DNA of 64,000 nt. Source: Leptospira jelokensis (GTDB lineage: Bacteria > Spirochaetota > Leptospiria > Leptospirales > Leptospiraceae). Position numbers and translations under genes: made by a program. Positions within the stretch are counted from its first letter, which is position 1. The number at the start of each line of letters is the position of its first letter. Positions 9,590 through 18,693 of this stretch are shown one piece after another. The stretch covers positions 109,886 to 173,885 of the forward strand of contig NZ_RQGH01000014.1 in NCBI RefSeq assembly GCF_004769635.1, in the 5' to 3' direction. A model generated the notes under the pieces. That model was given only the letters and a program-made list of their open reading frames with translations. It made no database searches and was not told where the DNA came from.

Positions 9590-9799
9590 ATGTCAGATGC
9601 ACTAGTGAATACTTGTAAACAGATTAGTAAAAATCTTTTGGAAATCAAATACTTCGCTGAAAAGAAAAACACTAGCCGAACTTCTGTTTACCGAGCCTTA
9701 CAAGATAAAAAAATCAATGAGGTGATGATTGGTAAAAATTCAAGATTCATCATTTTAGATGATGCTGCTAAGAAGTGGAAACCTGGTAGACAGGCCTAA
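9590..9799 (+). CDS. small protein with possible DNA-binding fold
   Basis: A 69-residue basic protein with GAGG eleven bases before the ATG. The order YFAEKKNTSRTSVYRALQ, then INEVMIGKNSRFIILDDA, resembles excisionase/MerR-type winged helix-turn-helix peptides: helix, turn, recognition helix, then a beta-hairpin wing. No phage genes are near, so a small transcription factor is likelier than an excisionase. Its 3' end overlaps the convergent gene by 32 bases. Function unproven. Confidence 0.65.
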   Translation: MSDALVNTCKQISKNLLEIKYFAEKKNTSRTSVYRALQDKKINEVMIGKNSRFIILDDAAKKWKPGRQA

Positions 9800-10598
9800 A
9801 TTCGAGTTCTTCCGCTTTTAAATTGGCAGCAACCCAATTCTCTGTTGGTCCATCGGGCAGAGTTTTCCAAATTTCATCGGGAATCCTTTCTCTAATGGAC
9901 TTCGGAACCTTTGGTTGGAATCCAAAATAAGCTAACAAGTATTCGTCTGATTCCTTCTCGAGTAGGTATCCTAAAAAAGAATAGAATACCTTGCCTAAAC
10001 TTTCGTCAGTGTGTTTGTCTCTTGTTTGGATATAACACTCCGCAAATTTTGGGTAAGGTGGTTGGAAGGATTTTTGGTGGAATCGGTATTGGATATTTTT
10101 TAGGTATGAGATTCTAAGAATGATGTGTGAAGCATTCTCATGGATTTGGAGATGGCGGGAGGGATCCAAGGTTTCGATCCCTTCCATTTCCAAACTTGCT
10201 TTGACCATCACAAGGTTACCCAAGAGCAATTGGACTGGTTCCTTCCCATAGGTTTTTATTTTTTGCCAAACGGAAATCCGTTTGCTCGGCGATTGTGGGA
10301 CTGGAAGTTTTTCTCGTAAAATATTTGTTAGTCGTTCTCTATTTGCCTTCTCAAACCAAGTTGGGAAAAAAAGAACCAAAACTTTGTCCCAGTTTTTTAG
10401 TTCCGATTGCAAAGTAAGAGTGGCTCTGCTATTGCCAAGAGCTTCTGGTTTTGTTTTCCAATCCAAAACCCAAAATGGTCGCAAAAACGAAAGCTTCGTG
10501 TTTTCCCATTCGAGGATCGTTTCCTTTAATTTTGTCTCTGGGATGGGGAGGTGTTCGAAGGAAATCGTAAGTTCGTAAGTTTTTGGGAATTTCCACAT
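9768..10598 (-). CDS. conserved-type hypothetical protein
   Basis: A 276-residue soluble protein without signal peptide or membrane segments; I do not recognise the family. It is rich in Trp, Lys and aromatic residues. The C-terminal part (YSFLGYLLEKESDEYLLAYF) looks helical. ATG 10598 is preferred over the TTG at 10610; neither has a strong ribosome site. The gene is convergent with the small helix-turn-helix protein, sharing 32 bases, and divergent from the LOG gene, whose start is only 35 bases away. Confidence 0.65.
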   Translation of the reverse strand: MWKFPKTYELTISFEHLPIPETKLKETILEWENTKLSFLRPFWVLDWKTKPEALGNSRATLTLQSELKNWDKVLVLFFPTWFEKANRERLTNILREKLPVPQSPSKRISVWQKIKTYGKEPVQLLLGNLVMVKASLEMEGIETLDPSRHLQIHENASHIILRISYLKNIQYRFHQKSFQPPYPKFAECYIQTRDKHTDESLGKVFYSFLGYLLEKESDEYLLAYFGFQPKVPKSIRERIPDEIWKTLPDGPTENWVAANLKAEELEFRPVYQVSTS

Positions 10599-10632
10599 TT
10601 TTAATACCAATCGGTCGATCTATGATAACAAG

Positions 10633-11397
10633 ATGAATGAATTAGCCTTTGAGAATCAAAGTTTTTTATGGGGGAATGAAGCAGGTCCCGTTCGCATCCT
10701 ATCCGAGTACCTGCACCCCAAGGCAGAATTGAAAGAACATGGGATTACCGATACGATCGTTGTGTTTGGATCTGCAAGGATTCCTTCTCCTGAAACCAAA
10801 GGCCAAAACTCCCATCTTCCACTTTCCGCTTTAAGCCATTACTATGAAGAAGCCAGAGAATTCTCGAAACTGATCAGCGAATGGGCAGAGGTTTTAAAAA
10901 AAGAAATCCCTGATCGTAACCTCCATATCTGCACGGGTGGGGGGCCTGGGATCATGGAAGCAGGGAACCGAGGGGCAAAAGAAGCAGGGTCCAAATCGGT
11001 TGCCCTAAACATCGTCCTCCCTCACGAACAACAACCGAATCCCTATGTGAACCCAGAACTCACCTTTGAATTCCATTATTTTTTTATGCGAAAACTTTGG
11101 TTTATGAAATCCTGCCGGGGTATGATTGCTTTCCCAGGTGGGTTTGGGACCTTCGATGAATTGTTTGAGACCTTAACCCTTGTCCAAACAGGGAAAAAAA
11201 GCCCAATTCCCATTCTGCTTTATGGAAAAAAATTTTGGTCAGAAGTCATCAATTTCAAAAAATTGGCGGAGATGAGGCTCATATCCGAAGAAGACTTACA
11301 TCTTTTTGGTTATGCAGACACTCCCATCGAAGCACTCCGATTCTTTCAGGAAAAGATTCGTTTCGAATTGACCCATTCTGAGGGTACAAAAACATAG
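10633..11397 (+). CDS. LOG family nucleotide 5'-monophosphate phosphoribohydrolase-like protein
   Basis: A 254-residue Lonely-Guy family protein. Rossmann-type motifs CTGGGPGIMEAGNRGA and PGGFGTFDELFE are present; the latter is the PGGxGTxxE signature with the catalytic Glu. A conserved FMRKLWFMKSC precedes it. Family members cleave the N-glycosidic bond of nucleoside 5'-monophosphates, either cytokinin-type or ordinary AMP/IMP as in PpnN. The N-terminal 70 residues exceed the minimal LOG core, as in LOG type II or PpnN-like forms. It is followed 18 bases later by rpmB. Confidence 0.88.
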   Translation: MNELAFENQSFLWGNEAGPVRILSEYLHPKAELKEHGITDTIVVFGSARIPSPETKGQNSHLPLSALSHYYEEAREFSKLISEWAEVLKKEIPDRNLHICTGGGPGIMEAGNRGAKEAGSKSVALNIVLPHEQQPNPYVNPELTFEFHYFFMRKLWFMKSCRGMIAFPGGFGTFDELFETLTLVQTGKKSPIPILLYGKKFWSEVINFKKLAEMRLISEEDLHLFGYADTPIEALRFFQEKIRFELTHSEGTKT

Positions 11398-11415
11398 CGA
11401 AACAAGGTAATAATT

Positions 11416-11706
11416 ATGGCTAGAACATGTGTAGTAACCGGAAAAGGAACAACGGCAGGGAACAACGTATCCCATTCTCATAAAAAGAATCGCCGTATCT
11501 GGAAGGTGAATGTGATCACAAAGAAAATCTTTTTGGAAGACGAGAACCGTTGGGTCCGCGTTAAGATTTCTACACGTGCTTTGAGAACCCTTCGTAAAAA
11601 AGGTTTGAAAGTGGCAATCAAAGACCACGGCGGTGACATCACTGCCATCACTCCGAAAAAATACGTAGGAATCACACCGAAAGCACAAACGGCACCGACA
11701 GCTTAA
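11416..11706 (+). CDS. rpmB: 50S ribosomal protein L28
   Basis: A 96-residue protein matching bacterial L28 from the start: [27 protein letters not shown] and [14 protein letters not shown]. The single Cys near the N terminus is of the form lacking the full zinc set. It contributes to the large ribosomal subunit. A slightly long C-terminal tail ([15 protein letters not shown]) follows the core. The upstream AAGG sits close to the ATG. It lies between the LOG gene and nth, with short gaps consistent with one transcript. Confidence 0.96.
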   Translation: MARTCVVTGKGTTAGNNVSHSHKKNRRIWKVNVITKKIFLEDENRWVRVKISTRALRTLRKKGLKVAIKDHGGDITAITPKKYVGITPKAQTAPTA

Positions 11707-11732
11707 ACCAACGATTTAAGATTGTTTGTGGA

Positions 11733-12374
11733 TTGAAACGATCCAAAAAAACACCAACTACCACCGAAGTTTACCGCCTACTTGAGGCGGAATTCGGTGT
11801 CGTGGAAACCCCCCTCACATTTTCCAAACCATACGAACTGGCGATTGCCGTCATTCTGAGTGCCCAATGCACAGACGAACGTGTGAACCAAGTCACACCC
11901 GAACTCTTTCGTACCTTCCCAACCCTAGAATCCTTTGCCAAAGCACCACTTGCTGCGATTGAAAAAAAAATTTTCTCCACTGGGTTTTATAAAAACAAAG
12001 CCAAAAGCATCCAAGGATTTGCCAAGATGCTTCTCTCTGAATTTGGGGGGGAACTTCCAAGGACCATGGAAGAAGCGATTCGTCTCCCTGGCTTCGGGAG
12101 GAAAACCGCAAATGTAGTGCTTGCAGAAATTTATGGAGTGGTGGAGGGATTTGTGGTGGATACCCATGTAAAACGGCTTACCAAACGCCTCGGGTTTACC
12201 AAAAAAAACGATCCCGTACAAATTGAACGAGAGATGATGAAAATGACCCCTAAGGAAATTTGCCGAAACCTATCTCTTTACCTAATATTTCTCGGTCGTA
12301 AGTATTGCCAGGCTCGCCGTACATATTGTTCGGATTGCCCTCTTTCTTCCCTATGTCCTTCTTATTCGGAATAG
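11733..12374 (+). CDS. nth: endonuclease III (DNA N-glycosylase/AP lyase)
   Basis: A 213-residue base-excision repair enzyme removing oxidised pyrimidines. The helix-hairpin-helix LPGFGRKTANVV carries the catalytic Lys (about 124), the catalytic Asp is in VDTHVKR (about 143), and the iron-sulphur loop has the C-x6-C-x2-C-x5-C spacing (Cys 192, 199, 202, 208). The start is TTG 26 bases after rpmB. Its last 125 bases overlap the convergent unknown gene at 12250-13083, an unusually long antisense overlap for this window. Confidence 0.96.
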   Translation: MKRSKKTPTTTEVYRLLEAEFGVVETPLTFSKPYELAIAVILSAQCTDERVNQVTPELFRTFPTLESFAKAPLAAIEKKIFSTGFYKNKAKSIQGFAKMLLSEFGGELPRTMEEAIRLPGFGRKTANVVLAEIYGVVEGFVVDTHVKRLTKRLGFTKKNDPVQIEREMMKMTPKEICRNLSLYLIFLGRKYCQARRTYCSDCPLSSLCPSYSE

Positions 12375-13083
12375 GTTTTTCCAAACCTTCTTCTGTTTCC
12401 GATTCCTTTCTCTGTTTCCAAGAACGATTGCGATCCACTAAATTGATGGATTCCACTTTATAATCCAACCGGATTAGGTTTCGTTTGCGGTAAAACAAAT
12501 TTAAGGTGCCAAGCCTTCCATACTCTTTTGGGCATTCAATTTGGTGGACGTTTGCCAGGTAACGAAACCGTGCTTGTGGTTTTTTTTCGACCAGTAAAAA
12601 GATGGGAAGGTTTGGGTCGTTCCTACCTGGGATCATTGGGATTTTGATTTCTTCTTCAGGGCTTACATAGACAATCCAACCATCATAATCTTCTATGTTT
12701 TTGGCATTGACAAGGCCATCAATGGAACCTAAACCCAGTTTGACGGGGCCATGTTCCATCTCAATGGTTTTCGTGAGGTTGAATCCATCAAAAGGAAATT
12801 CCAGTGGTTTGTCTTTGGCACCAAAAGGGTACAACATGTACCCTTTCCCCCGTTTTAAATCCAAATCCATTTTTTCTCTTTCCACAAACCCGAGTAAGGC
12901 ACTGAGACCCCCTCTGCCTTCCTCATCCATCTTTGTGAACAGGTCCTTTCCGCAGTGGAAAAACAGGCGGAGTGGCCTGTCTTCCAAACTTTCATGAGAA
13001 GATAAAACCGAAATCGAAAGAAATAATCCAATTGTCAAAATGGATAGGGTGAATCTTCCAAGAAAGGAAAGACGGATATTCAT
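12250..13083 (-). CDS. exported protein of unknown function
   Basis: A 277-residue protein with an uncleaved anchor or signal peptide (LSILTIGLFLSISVLSSHE). The mature part has two Cys and a mixed beta-like composition; the last 60 residues are low-complexity and rich in Lys, Glu, Asn and Gly. No family recognised. AAGG precedes the ATG by nine bases. The low-complexity tail is exactly the part that overlaps nth, so the tail's composition may be dictated by the antisense coding of the iron-sulphur loop. The gene is divergent from ubiA. Confidence 0.7.
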   Translation of the reverse strand: MNIRLSFLGRFTLSILTIGLFLSISVLSSHESLEDRPLRLFFHCGKDLFTKMDEEGRGGLSALLGFVEREKMDLDLKRGKGYMLYPFGAKDKPLEFPFDGFNLTKTIEMEHGPVKLGLGSIDGLVNAKNIEDYDGWIVYVSPEEEIKIPMIPGRNDPNLPIFLLVEKKPQARFRYLANVHQIECPKEYGRLGTLNLFYRKRNLIRLDYKVESINLVDRNRSWKQRKESETEEGLEKPIPNKKDIGKKEGNPNNMYGEPGNTYDREILGKEIGFGKFP

Positions 13084-13176
13084 ATTTTGTGACCTTGGTT
13101 CTAAGAACGGAAGAATTCGAAACAGAATGAACCAAAAAACCTACCGCCTGTCTAAACTAAGGGCAGAAAGGATGCC

Positions 13177-14088
13177 ATGAACTTCTTCAAAAATCTATTT
13201 CTCTACGCTAAAATGGTTAAATTTTCCCACACACTTTTTGCTTTGCCCTTCGCTGGGATCAGTTTTGTCTTAGCTTACCTAGAATCGAGCCTGGATACAG
13301 GAGATTTACTTCGGGTTGGAGCCCTCATCCTTGTTTGTATGGTGAGTGCACGCAGTGCCGCCATGGGCTTTAACCGGTATGTGGATTCTGAAATTGATGA
13401 AAAAAACCCACGCACCCAAAATCGGGAAATCCCTGCTGGGAAAATTTCGAAACTATCGGCTCTCCTTTTCATTGGGTTATCGTCATTTATTTTTATCTTT
13501 GCCAGTTTCTTTGTAAACAAACTGGCATTTCTTCTTTCATTCCCGGCACTTTTTATCCTCTTTTTGTACTCACTGACCAAACGTTTCACTTTGTTTTGCC
13601 ATTTGGTTTTGGGTTTTGCCATCTCGCTTGCTCCCTTGGGAGCTTGGATTGCCATCACGGAAACCATAAGCCTTGTGCCGATTTTATTTTCTTTTGGACT
13701 TTTGTTTCACATAGCCGCCTTTGACGTGTTATATGCAATCCAAGACATGGACTTTGATACCAAAGAAAATCTGCATAGCATCCCGGCAAAACTAGGAGAA
13801 ACCAAATCTCGTATCATCGCTGTGGTATTACATAGTTTGTCTTTTGTATTTTTTATCTTGGCTGGGATCAGTGCGGAACTTGGGTTTATGTACTTTCTCA
13901 TCCTTTCTGTGATTGGAATTTTGGTTTTGTATGAACATAAGATTTCTTACCAATTCAAACGTAAGGACCTACCACTTATTTTTTACCAAATCAATTCTTG
14001 GATTAGTGTGGTTTTATTTTTAGCCATTCTCTTTGACAAATGGAATGAGTTTTTATTAAAGATATCCTCTGGGATCAGTTTTCGATGA
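13177..14088 (+). CDS. UbiA family polyprenyltransferase
   Basis: A 303-residue membrane prenyltransferase with two Asp-rich motifs: NRYVDSEID (Asn66, Asp70, Asp74) and [10 protein letters not shown]. Multiple hydrophobic helices fill the rest. UbiA-type enzymes join a polyprenyl diphosphate to an aromatic acid; pairing with UbiX immediately downstream (ATGA overlap) points to a quinone pathway needing prenylated-FMN-dependent decarboxylation. In an organism presumed to use menaquinone, a role in futalosine-pathway menaquinone synthesis (MqnP-like) is plausible but inferred. GAAAGGA precedes the ATG. Heme-O or other UbiA relatives are less likely given the UbiX neighbour. Confidence 0.88.
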   Translation: MNFFKNLFLYAKMVKFSHTLFALPFAGISFVLAYLESSLDTGDLLRVGALILVCMVSARSAAMGFNRYVDSEIDEKNPRTQNREIPAGKISKLSALLFIGLSSFIFIFASFFVNKLAFLLSFPALFILFLYSLTKRFTLFCHLVLGFAISLAPLGAWIAITETISLVPILFSFGLLFHIAAFDVLYAIQDMDFDTKENLHSIPAKLGETKSRIIAVVLHSLSFVFFILAGISAELGFMYFLILSVIGILVLYEHKISYQFKRKDLPLIFYQINSWISVVLFLAILFDKWNEFLLKISSGISFR

Positions 14089-14681
14089 AACTGGTTGTGG
14101 GTCTTGCGGGCGCGAGTGGTAGCATCTATGCCGCAAGATTTTTAAGAGCTCTTTATGAATTGGATGGGGAAACATATATCACCGCAAGCCCCGCTTCCCT
14201 TCGTATCTTTTCAGAAGAGTATGAAACAAGTGTTAAAACAACCGAAGACATATTGTCCTTTGTGGAAGAAAAGTGGAAACTAAAACCCAAACACAAATTC
14301 CATGTGCGTAATTTTTTTGACATTGGATCAGATATTGCCAGTGGATCCAATGTGTGGGATGCGATGGTTGTCATTCCCTGTAGCATGAAAACTGTGGCTT
14401 CGATGTCAGCAGGTCTTACCGAAAACCTCATTGAACGTGCGGCTGATGTCACTCTGAAAGAAAGAAGAAGACTCATTGTTGTGCCAAGAGAAACTCCTTA
14501 CAACCGCATCCACCTTCGTAATCTCTTAGACTTGGATGAAGCCGGTGCCATCATCCTACCTGCATCCCCTGGGTTTTACCAAATGCCAAAAACATTGGAT
14601 GACTTGGGTGATTTCATTGCAGGAAGGATTTTGAATTTACTCGGCCATTCTCAAACCCTTTTCCCTAAGTGGGAGGGGTGA
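14085..14681 (+). CDS. ubiX: flavin prenyltransferase UbiX
   Basis: A 198-residue UbiX/Pad1-type flavoprotein that prenylates reduced FMN to make the cofactor of UbiD-type decarboxylases. Motifs: [15 protein letters not shown] (FMN phosphate loop), [33 protein letters not shown] and [12 protein letters not shown]. Length and motif order are normal. ATG overlaps the ubiA stop as ATGA. No UbiD homologue is in the window. The 3' end overlaps the convergent thioesterase gene by 17 bases. Confidence 0.94.
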   Translation: MKLVVGLAGASGSIYAARFLRALYELDGETYITASPASLRIFSEEYETSVKTTEDILSFVEEKWKLKPKHKFHVRNFFDIGSDIASGSNVWDAMVVIPCSMKTVASMSAGLTENLIERAADVTLKERRRLIVVPRETPYNRIHLRNLLDLDEAGAIILPASPGFYQMPKTLDDLGDFIAGRILNLLGHSQTLFPKWEG

Positions 14682-15078
14682 AGTTACGAAAGTAGGCTGT
14701 CGGTTTCCCATTCTCACCTAAGCATACGTAGGTGATGTCACTTTCAATCACAGCAGACATTTTTCCCGTTTGTGGGTTGTTTGTGATGGCGAGGGTTCTG
14801 GAAGTGACCGAAGATTTTCCATATTTTACAATTTTTCCGTAAATTTGGATGATGTCACCTGCCCGGGCAGGGGAACGGAACACCACATTGTCCATACTCA
14901 TGGTCACAATGTTTGTGTAACGGATTTTGTTCATCACATACATTGCCATCCCTTCATCAATCCAGGAGAGCATTTTCCCTCCAAAAAGATTGTTATGGTA
15001 GTTTAAATCGTCTGGTTGGACCAAGTGTTGGGTGACAAGTTCCATATCCAGGAGTTTGTTCTGAATTGTCTCGACCAT
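14665..15078 (-). CDS. hotdog-fold acyl-CoA thioesterase
   Basis: A 137-residue thioesterase of the YciA/BACH type, hydrolysing acyl-CoA in the cytoplasm. Typical are [21 protein letters not shown] with the catalytic region on the long helix, [18 protein letters not shown] and [10 protein letters not shown]. The frame extends upstream to 15162 but that would cross the start of the divergent pyrB; ATG 15078 begins the protein right where the family does. Single gene, convergent with ubiX. Confidence 0.9.
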   Translation of the reverse strand: MVETIQNKLLDMELVTQHLVQPDDLNYHNNLFGGKMLSWIDEGMAMYVMNKIRYTNIVTMSMDNVVFRSPARAGDIIQIYGKIVKYGKSSVTSRTLAITNNPQTGKMSAVIESDITYVCLGENGKPTAYFRNFTPPT

Positions 15079-15144
15079 AAATACCAAAAAATATGTTTTC
15101 GATTTATTCGATACCAAAAACCCTAGAGAAAAGATTTCCGATCT

Positions 15145-16077
15145 ATGTACGCATACTCCCACAAAAACATCCTAGACACCCTACAATTTTCCAAAGAAGA
15201 CCTCAATTTCTTAATCGAAAAAACAAACCGAATGAGTGTGTTACACGAAACGGGAGAAGCGTTTGGAATCCTCCATGGAAAACTCCTTGCCTCCCTCTTT
15301 TTTGAAGCGAGTACCCGAACCAGGATGAGTTTTGAAGCGGCAATGGAAAGGCTCGGGGGCAGGCTCATTTCCACTGTGGGGTTTCAGTTTTCTTCCATTT
15401 CGAAGGGAGAAACTCTCTATGATACCATGAAGATGATCGAGGCCTATGTCGATATCGCTGTCATCCGCCACCCCGTGGAAGGATCCTCTCGGATTGCTGC
15501 AGGTGCTGTGAACATCCCTGTGATCAATGCAGGGGATGGGGCAGGGCAACACCCCACACAGGCCCTTCTCGATTTGTATACCATCGTTTCTGAAAAAAAG
15601 AAAATTGATGGCCTAAACATTGCCTTTATTGGGGACCTAAAGTATGGTCGCACCATCCATTCTCTTATCAACCTACTCAGGCATTACCCAGTGCATTTGT
15701 ACCTGATTAGCCCCGAAGAACTCAAACTCCCAGATAAGTACAAAAAGAACTTAGAAGGTTTTCCCATGACTTGGGAGGAAACCACAGACATCAAAGCGAT
15801 TTGGGATGCTGATGTTGCCTATGTCACAAGGATCCAAGAAGAAAGATTCCCTGACCATAGGGAGTATGAAAAACTAAAAGATATTTATAAAGTGAATAAA
15901 GAGTTAGTCCTTGCCTCCAAAAAAGACACAACCATCCTCCACCCACTCCCTCGGGTGAACGAACTTTCCACGGATGTGGATGATTTGCCAAACGCAGCTT
16001 ACTTCCGTCAGGCGAAGTATGGAGTGGTTGTGAGAATGGTTTTACTTTGCTTAAGCCTTGGAGTCAATTTTGACTAA
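15145..16077 (+). CDS. pyrB: aspartate carbamoyltransferase catalytic chain
   Basis: A 310-residue ATCase, second step of pyrimidine synthesis: carbamoyl phosphate plus aspartate to carbamoyl aspartate. The carbamoyl-phosphate motif ASTRTR (residues 55-60), [24 protein letters not shown] and HPLPRVNEL are all present. No pyrI regulatory subunit is adjacent. Its stop lies inside the TTG start region of the next gene, indicating coupled translation with the DUF2203/DapL frame. Confidence 0.96.
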   Translation: MYAYSHKNILDTLQFSKEDLNFLIEKTNRMSVLHETGEAFGILHGKLLASLFFEASTRTRMSFEAAMERLGGRLISTVGFQFSSISKGETLYDTMKMIEAYVDIAVIRHPVEGSSRIAAGAVNIPVINAGDGAGQHPTQALLDLYTIVSEKKKIDGLNIAFIGDLKYGRTIHSLINLLRHYPVHLYLISPEELKLPDKYKKNLEGFPMTWEETTDIKAIWDADVAYVTRIQEERFPDHREYEKLKDIYKVNKELVLASKKDTTILHPLPRVNELSTDVDDLPNAAYFRQAKYGVVVRMVLLCLSLGVNFD

Positions 16078-17647
16078 AAAAATTTGGACTTTGGAAGAGG
16101 CAAGGGAAGTCCTTCCCCTTGTACGTGACATCACCAAAGAATATTATCTAAAAGCAAGTGTGCTTGCAGATGATGTACGAAACAAAATGTTACCAGAGAA
16201 TATTTTGGAATCCAAAGAGGATGAAATTGGAGACATCATCAAACATTGGACAAACGAAATTTTAAATTTGAAAATTGATGTAAAAGGTTTGTGGCTTGTC
16301 GACTTTGATCATGGCAACGGGTTTTATTGTTGGACATGGGGCGAAGAAGATGTGTTATACGAACATGGTTATCATGAAGGATTTAGATCGAGAAAACTCA
16401 TAGAGGAAAAAAAGAAGAAAATGACTCAGATAAATGAAAACTATTTAAAATTAAAAGCGGGATACTTATTCCCTGAAATTGGGAGAAGGGTAAAAGCTTA
16501 TTCCGATGCAAACCAAAATGCAAAAATCATCCGACTTGGAATCGGGGACGTAACCCTACCTTTGGCTCCAACGATTGTAAATGCTATGGTGGATGCAGCA
16601 AAGGAAATGGGAAGTGCAGGTGGTTTCCATGGTTATGGACCAGAACAAGGTTATTCTTTTCTCATTCAAAAAATCATAGCACATGATTACACTGCTCGTG
16701 GTGTCCAAATTGCAGAAGACGAAGTTTTTGTATCAGATGGATCCAAATGTGACTGCGGAAACATCCAAGAGATCTTTTCACTCGATAGTAAAATTGCCGT
16801 TGTGGATCCCGTTTATCCAGTGTATGTCGATACCAATGTGATGGCTGGCCGTACAGGAGAAGTCGGACCTGATGGACGTTATGCGAATATCATCTACATG
16901 CCGGCAACTGAGGAAAATAACTTCGAACCAGAGTTTCCAAAAGAAAAACCAGACATCATCTACCTATGTTACCCAAATAACCCAACGGGGATGGTGGCAA
17001 CGAAGGCTCGGCTCACGGAATGGGTGGATTATGCCAAAAAAATGGGAAGTATCATCCTTTATGATTCTGCCTATGAATCCTTTATCCAAGACCCAGAAAT
17101 CCCAAAATCCATTTATGAAATCCCAGGCGCCAAAGAAGTGGCGATGGAATTTCGTTCCTTCTCGAAAACTGCCGGATTTACGGGGACACGTTGTGCTTAC
17201 CTTGTGATCCCAAAAGACTTAAAAGGAAAAACAAAGTCTGGAGAAGAAGTGAGTTTTAATTCCCTATGGAACCGCCGCCACACTACGAAATTCAATGGCG
17301 TATCGTATGTGACCCAAAAAGGAGCAGAAGCAGTTTTTTCAGCACAAGGCCAAGTGGAAATCAAAGAACAAATTTCCTATTACATGGAAAATGCCAAACT
17401 CATCCGAGAAGGTCTAGGCAAAGCGGGTTACAAAGTATTCGGAGGGACAAACGCCCCGTATATTTGGTTAAAAACCCCAAGGGGTCTCAAATCTTGGGAA
17501 TTTTTTGACGAACTCCTAGGAAAGGCACAGGTAGTCGGTACCCCTGGTTCTGGTTTTGGACCGGCTGGAGAAGGGTATTTCCGACTTTCAGCCTTTGGAA
17601 AACGAGAAGATGTCATTTCTGCCATCGAACGCATCCAAAAAATGTAA
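16070..17647 (+). CDS. dapL: DUF2203 domain fused in frame to LL-diaminopimelate aminotransferase
   Basis: One open frame encodes two proteins' worth of sequence. Residues 1-112 match DUF2203 ([16 protein letters not shown] near the start, [18 protein letters not shown]). After a Lys-rich joint, the frame continues as a full 408-residue DapL starting at ATG 16421 ([20 protein letters not shown]). DapL is a PLP aminotransferase making LL-diaminopimelate from tetrahydrodipicolinate in one step, for peptidoglycan and lysine. The PLP Lys lies in [12 protein letters not shown] (DapL residue 249); CYPNNPTG binds substrate. TTG 16070 has GGAG six bases upstream, and TTG 16058 is the alternative. Whether a fused protein, a free DapL or both are made is open; see the junction entry. 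Confidence 0.9.
   Translation: MTKKIWTLEEAREVLPLVRDITKEYYLKASVLADDVRNKMLPENILESKEDEIGDIIKHWTNEILNLKIDVKGLWLVDFDHGNGFYCWTWGEEDVLYEHGYHEGFRSRKLIEEKKKKMTQINENYLKLKAGYLFPEIGRRVKAYSDANQNAKIIRLGIGDVTLPLAPTIVNAMVDAAKEMGSAGGFHGYGPEQGYSFLIQKIIAHDYTARGVQIAEDEVFVSDGSKCDCGNIQEIFSLDSKIAVVDPVYPVYVDTNVMAGRTGEVGPDGRYANIIYMPATEENNFEPEFPKEKPDIIYLCYPNNPTGMVATKARLTEWVDYAKKMGSIILYDSAYESFIQDPEIPKSIYEIPGAKEVAMEFRSFSKTAGFTGTRCAYLVIPKDLKGKTKSGEEVSFNSLWNRRHTTKFNGVSYVTQKGAEAVFSAQGQVEIKEQISYYMENAKLIREGLGKAGYKVFGGTNAPYIWLKTPRGLKSWEFFDELLGKAQVVGTPGSGFGPAGEGYFRLSAFGKREDVISAIERIQKM
16403..16424 (+). other. A7 homopolymer and hidden ATGA overlap at the DUF2203/dapL joint
   Basis: GAGG is followed by seven A (16407-16413), then GAAGAAA and ATGA (16421-16424). 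With seven A the DUF2203 frame reads straight into dapL. With six A it would end at the TGA of that ATGA, a standard overlapping stop/start. This is seen directly by shifting the frame. It could be a real fusion, a slippage site, or a one-base sequence error. Confidence 0.85.
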
Positions 17648-17666
17648 AATTTAGTCCTGGTTTTTT

Positions 17667-17703
17667 CCATAGCTCCGATATATAAAACAAGGTAGAGCTA
17701 TGG
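17667..17703 (+). promoter_or_regulatory. inverted repeat covering a start codon
   Basis: CCATAGCTC (17667-17675) and GAGCTATGG (17695-17703) are perfect 9-base complements 19 bases apart; the right arm contains the ATG at 17700. An A/T-rich TATATAAAA, possibly a -10 box, lies between them. In a transcript coming from dapL the arms would pair over the start codon. If the TATA is a promoter, the arms instead flank it like an operator. Inference only. Confidence 0.4.
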
Positions 17704-18692
17704 GAAAATGGAAATTCATCCTCTTTTTTGCACTGGTTGTTGGGAATATCTCCCACATCAATGCAGTATCTCCAGAACAAACGAATTTGGGGATTTTGAT
17801 CTTTGAAAACAAAGAAAACTTAAATTTTATCAATGTGGCACTCAGCAATTTGGCCCCTTCCCAAGAAGAAGCACAAACCACTGCACAACCAGGCCCAGGA
17901 ACACAAACCCCAGATCCTTCCAAAAAGAATTTGGATTTTGATTATTTCAAACTCCTAAAAGCCGCTAACCAATCGGATTTTAGCGGGAATATGTGGTACT
18001 TACAAAGTAACTATGTATATGGGTTTCGCCAACTCCGCCAAGCGCAAGGGGAACTCAAAAACATCTTCGAGATTGTCATCCAAAAATACATTGAAGATGC
18101 GAGAGCCCTGCTCGAAGCAGCAGCACCTGCCATCATAAGGTCCAATGATAGTAACGCCAAAGCTCTATTACGTTTGGGTTTTCGTGACCTTCGTTCTTCG
18201 GAAGACCTTTATACAACGGGACTCAATTCCAGCCCTCACCAATACCGTTACAAACTTACGCTCTACAAAGAAGGGATTTTGACACTCCGCCGTGCAAAAC
18301 GTTTTGCCATCCTCGCGATGATTTACAGCAAAACTCCTGATGAAGACAAACCAGAATACCAATACAGATCCAATGAAGATTTAAAAGAAGCTCGTAACGA
18401 AGAAAAACAACGTAACTACGAAAAGGTGAGAGACACACTCATCAACTTCATTGAAAACAAACGCATGGAAAGAACGGTTGTTCCACCAGGTAACCCTGAT
18501 GCAAAACCTTTGGACTTACTCGAACAACATGATGATAATTATGGATTCATCACTTCCAAAAAATTGGATTTATTACTCGAAGCAAATGCACAAATCAAAG
18601 AGACGGAAGGTGCAAGACGTGAGTCTGTTCCTCCCACTCCAAAATTTGATGAAAACGGCAAAGCAATTTATCCGGAAGAAAAGAAGAAGTAA
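17700..18692 (+). CDS. exported protein of unknown function
   Basis: A 330-residue protein with a signal peptide (KWKFILFFALVVGNISHINA) and a largely helical, charged mature domain. A short linker rich in Gln, Pro and Thr (about 55-75) separates an N-terminal segment from the main domain. The C-terminal end is Pro/Lys/Glu-rich. No family recognised. AAGG precedes the ATG by seven bases, within the loop of an inverted repeat that pairs over the start. The next gene follows after one base, so the two are likely co-translated and may form one periplasmic complex (inference). Confidence 0.75.
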   Translation: MGKWKFILFFALVVGNISHINAVSPEQTNLGILIFENKENLNFINVALSNLAPSQEEAQTTAQPGPGTQTPDPSKKNLDFDYFKLLKAANQSDFSGNMWYLQSNYVYGFRQLRQAQGELKNIFEIVIQKYIEDARALLEAAAPAIIRSNDSNAKALLRLGFRDLRSSEDLYTTGLNSSPHQYRYKLTLYKEGILTLRRAKRFAILAMIYSKTPDEDKPEYQYRSNEDLKEARNEEKQRNYEKVRDTLINFIENKRMERTVVPPGNPDAKPLDLLEQHDDNYGFITSKKLDLLLEANAQIKETEGARRESVPPTPKFDENGKAIYPEEKKK

Positions 18693-18693
18693 T

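Noticed and set aside
9590..9799. Small HTH protein as a phage excisionase
   Set aside because: No integrase, att repeats or phage genes are nearby.
13098..13108. GTTCTAAGAAC palindrome as a LexA-type operator
   Set aside because: Short, and it does not match any SOS box I know for Leptospira; likely chance in the intergenic sequence.
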